Shown in pieces: positions 62,228-64,000 of a stretch of 64,000 nt of DNA. Each line of letters begins with the position of its first letter. The first letter of the stretch is position 1. The notes below the pieces were generated by a model. The model had not been told where the DNA came from. It did not search any database and saw nothing but the letters and a program-made list of their open reading frames with translations. A program made the position numbers and the translations under genes. The stretch is from Archegozetes longisetosus (taxonomy: Eukaryota > Arthropoda > Arachnida > Sarcoptiformes > Trhypochthoniidae), in assembly GCA_018873245.2 (NCBI GenBank), contig JAEMBT020000007.1, forward strand, positions 4,585,129 to 4,649,128. Direction: 5' to 3'.

Positions 62228-64000
62228 ATGCCAGAACTGAAAGTGACACCGTTAGGTATGCATTCAATGATTAAAATATAAACGCTTTGTGTGTAAAAGT
62301 AATCAAATATATAGCAAAATGTATTGTTTGTAATGTTAGGCGCTGGTCAGGACGTGGGCAGAAGTTGTATACTATTGACAATCGGATCAAAGAATGTCAT
62401 GTTAGACTGTGGTATGCATATGGGATACAACGATGACGTATGTCTTGTTTTTGGTCGTAGTTTCGGTCATAGTTCCCATGTATTTAACCTGTTTATGTCC
62501 TTTGCCTTAGCGCCGGTTTCCCGACTTTTCGTATATAACACGTGATGGACCTCTCAATGAATACTTAGATTGTGTCATAATATCTCACTTTCACTTGGAC
62601 CATTGCGGAGCACTTCCATACATGTCAGAAATGGTCGGCTATTCGGGTCCTATTTATATGACTCATCCCACAAAAGCCATTTGTCCAATTCTTCTGGTGA
62701 GAAACTATCCTTCAACTCATTACTTTGATTGCCAATAACTCATTTTCTGTAACTGAATTTCAAATTTTGTTCAACAGGAAGATTATCGTAAGATAACAGT
62801 TGATAAAAAAGGCGAAACAAATTTTTTCACATCACAAATGATCAAAGACTGTATGAAAAAAGTAGTGGCCGTAAACCTGCACGAAGTGGTCCAAGTGGAC
62901 GACGAACTAGAGATCAAAGCCTACTACGCGGGACATGTTTTAGGCGCTGCTATGTTCCACGTGAGAGTTGGTCAACAGTCCGTTGTTTATACGGGTGATT
63001 ACAATATGACACCCGATCGCCATTTGGGTGCTGCTTGGGTTGATAAATGCAGACCTGATCTACTTATCACTGAATCAACTTACGCCACTACAATACGAGA
63101 CTCCAAAAGATGTCGTGAACGAGATTTTCTCATGAAAGTTCATGACTGCATCGAACGCGGCGGTAAAGTATTGATACCAGTGTTCGCTTTAGGCAGAGCT
63201 CAAGAGTTGTGTATTTTACTCGAAACCTATTGGGAACGAATGAATTTGAAAATTCCTATTTATTTCGCTATCGGTCTGACAGAAAAGGCCACCAATTATT
63301 ATAAACTATTTATTACTTGGACTAATCAGAAGATTAAGAAAACTTTTGTCCAGAGGAATATGTTTGACTTCAAACATATCAAACCGTATGATCGATCATT
63401 TTCTGATAATCCTGGACCTATGGTTGTCTTCGCAACTCCTGGTATTTTCAATTGCTTTGATTAGTAGATATGTCTTTTGACTTTATTTTTATGCAAAGGT
63501 ATGCTTCACGCTGGACTATCACTACATTTATTCAAGAAATGGGCTCCAAATGAGAATAACATGGTAATCATGCCAGGATATTGTGTAGCTGGAACTGTTG
63601 GACATAAGATTTTGAATGGCGCCAAAAAAGTTGAATTCGAAAACAAACAGTCGATTGATGTGAAAATATCTGTACAATACATGTCATTTAGTGCACACGC
63701 GGATGCGAAAGGTTGACAAATAGATTCTAATTGGTTTTATTAATACATTGTATGCAAATTAACGATTCATTTCTTCTTCTTTAGGAATCATGACGTTGAT
63801 ACAACAGTGCGAGCCTAAGAATGTGCTATTAGTTCATGGCGAGGCTTCAAAGATGGAGTTTCTTCACGGAAAGATCAAACAAGAGTTTAGTATTGGGTGT
63901 TATATGCCTGCAAATGGAGAAACGGTTTCTATTCCCACCAAAGTTAGTATTCCGGTTGATGTTGAAATCGATTTACTCAAGAGATCCTTGAATTCGACGA
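62228..64000 (+). CDS. IntS11: Integrator complex subunit 11 (RNA endonuclease), 5' part, cut by window end
   Basis: The exons are 62228-62255, 62340-62437, 62511-62696, 62778-63441, 63499-63711 and 63785-64000 (open at the edge). Introns are 84, 73, 81, 57 and 73 bp, all GT-AG with joins in frame. They give 468 codons of a family usually near 600 aa. IntS11 is the catalytic metallo-beta-lactamase/beta-CASP endonuclease of Integrator, which cleaves snRNA and promoter-proximal nascent RNAs in the nucleus. Catalytic residues fall at the numbering I recall for the human protein: HFHLDH at 68-73, H157 in GHVLGA, D178 in TGDYN, and E203 in ITEST. The beta-CASP motifs SFSAHAD and LVHGE follow in exons 5 and 6. 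The start [19 protein letters not shown] matches the family. Each intron has an in-frame stop or breaks the frame, so splicing is required. The 57-bp fourth intron is a multiple of three but contains TAG. Confidence 0.97.

Noticed and set aside
62324..62545. Reading IntS11 exon 2 straight through into 62438-62545
   Set aside because: The family sequence breaks at GYNDD and resumes with [10 protein letters not shown] at 62511. A GT-AG intron fits exactly, so the read-through peptide is not real.
1..64000. CRISPR arrays, operons, prophage, viral polyprotein or toxin genes
   Set aside because: None is present. Tandem repeats lack spacer structure, the genes are spliced eukaryotic genes, and no viral or toxin signature was seen.

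Overview
The window is AT-rich, gene-poor animal DNA, most likely arthropod. Three things point that way: spliceosomal GT-AG introns, LIM-only proteins with a DYEER-VFA sequence after the second LIM domain as I recall it in the fly protein Beadex, and degenerate arrays of the arthropod telomere unit TTAGG. Short introns (57-84 bp in one gene, 257-715 bp in the others) would fit a mite or a small-genome insect, but the species cannot be named from sequence alone. No bacterial, viral or CRISPR-type system is visible.

Layout: a tRNA-Phe(GAA) gene lies at 1119-1191. A four-exon LIM-only (LMO) gene runs on the + strand at 15236-17316. A second three-exon LMO paralogue runs on the - strand at 41991-43526, so the two converge across about 24.7 kb without a recognisable gene. 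The right edge holds the 5' six exons of Integrator complex subunit 11 (IntS11), from 62228 and running off the window. The splice joins of these genes were worked out by hand and all keep frame. The remaining ~58 kb shows no gene I can support.

That remainder is full of repeats. The main find is an apparently undescribed family of miniature inverted-repeat elements (family A, about 230 bp, long terminal inverted repeats, TA at the ends), with eight copies in both orientations. Also present are a second TA-flanked family with CAGTCAA-type ends (family B), an 821-bp hAT-like non-autonomous element with a perfect 8-bp target duplication inserted in one arm of a larger imperfect palindrome, a 200-bp near-perfect hairpin element, a perfect 41-bp sequence present once in each orientation 36 kb apart, a strongly over-represented 9-mer (TACGCCACT), and many micro- and minisatellites.

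Functionally the two LMO genes would encode nuclear LIM-domain cofactors that bind Ldb/Chip and modulate LIM-homeodomain transcription. Long flanks without genes are usual for such developmental regulators. IntS11 is a housekeeping RNA endonuclease. Nothing in the sequence ties IntS11 or the tRNA functionally to the LMO pair.
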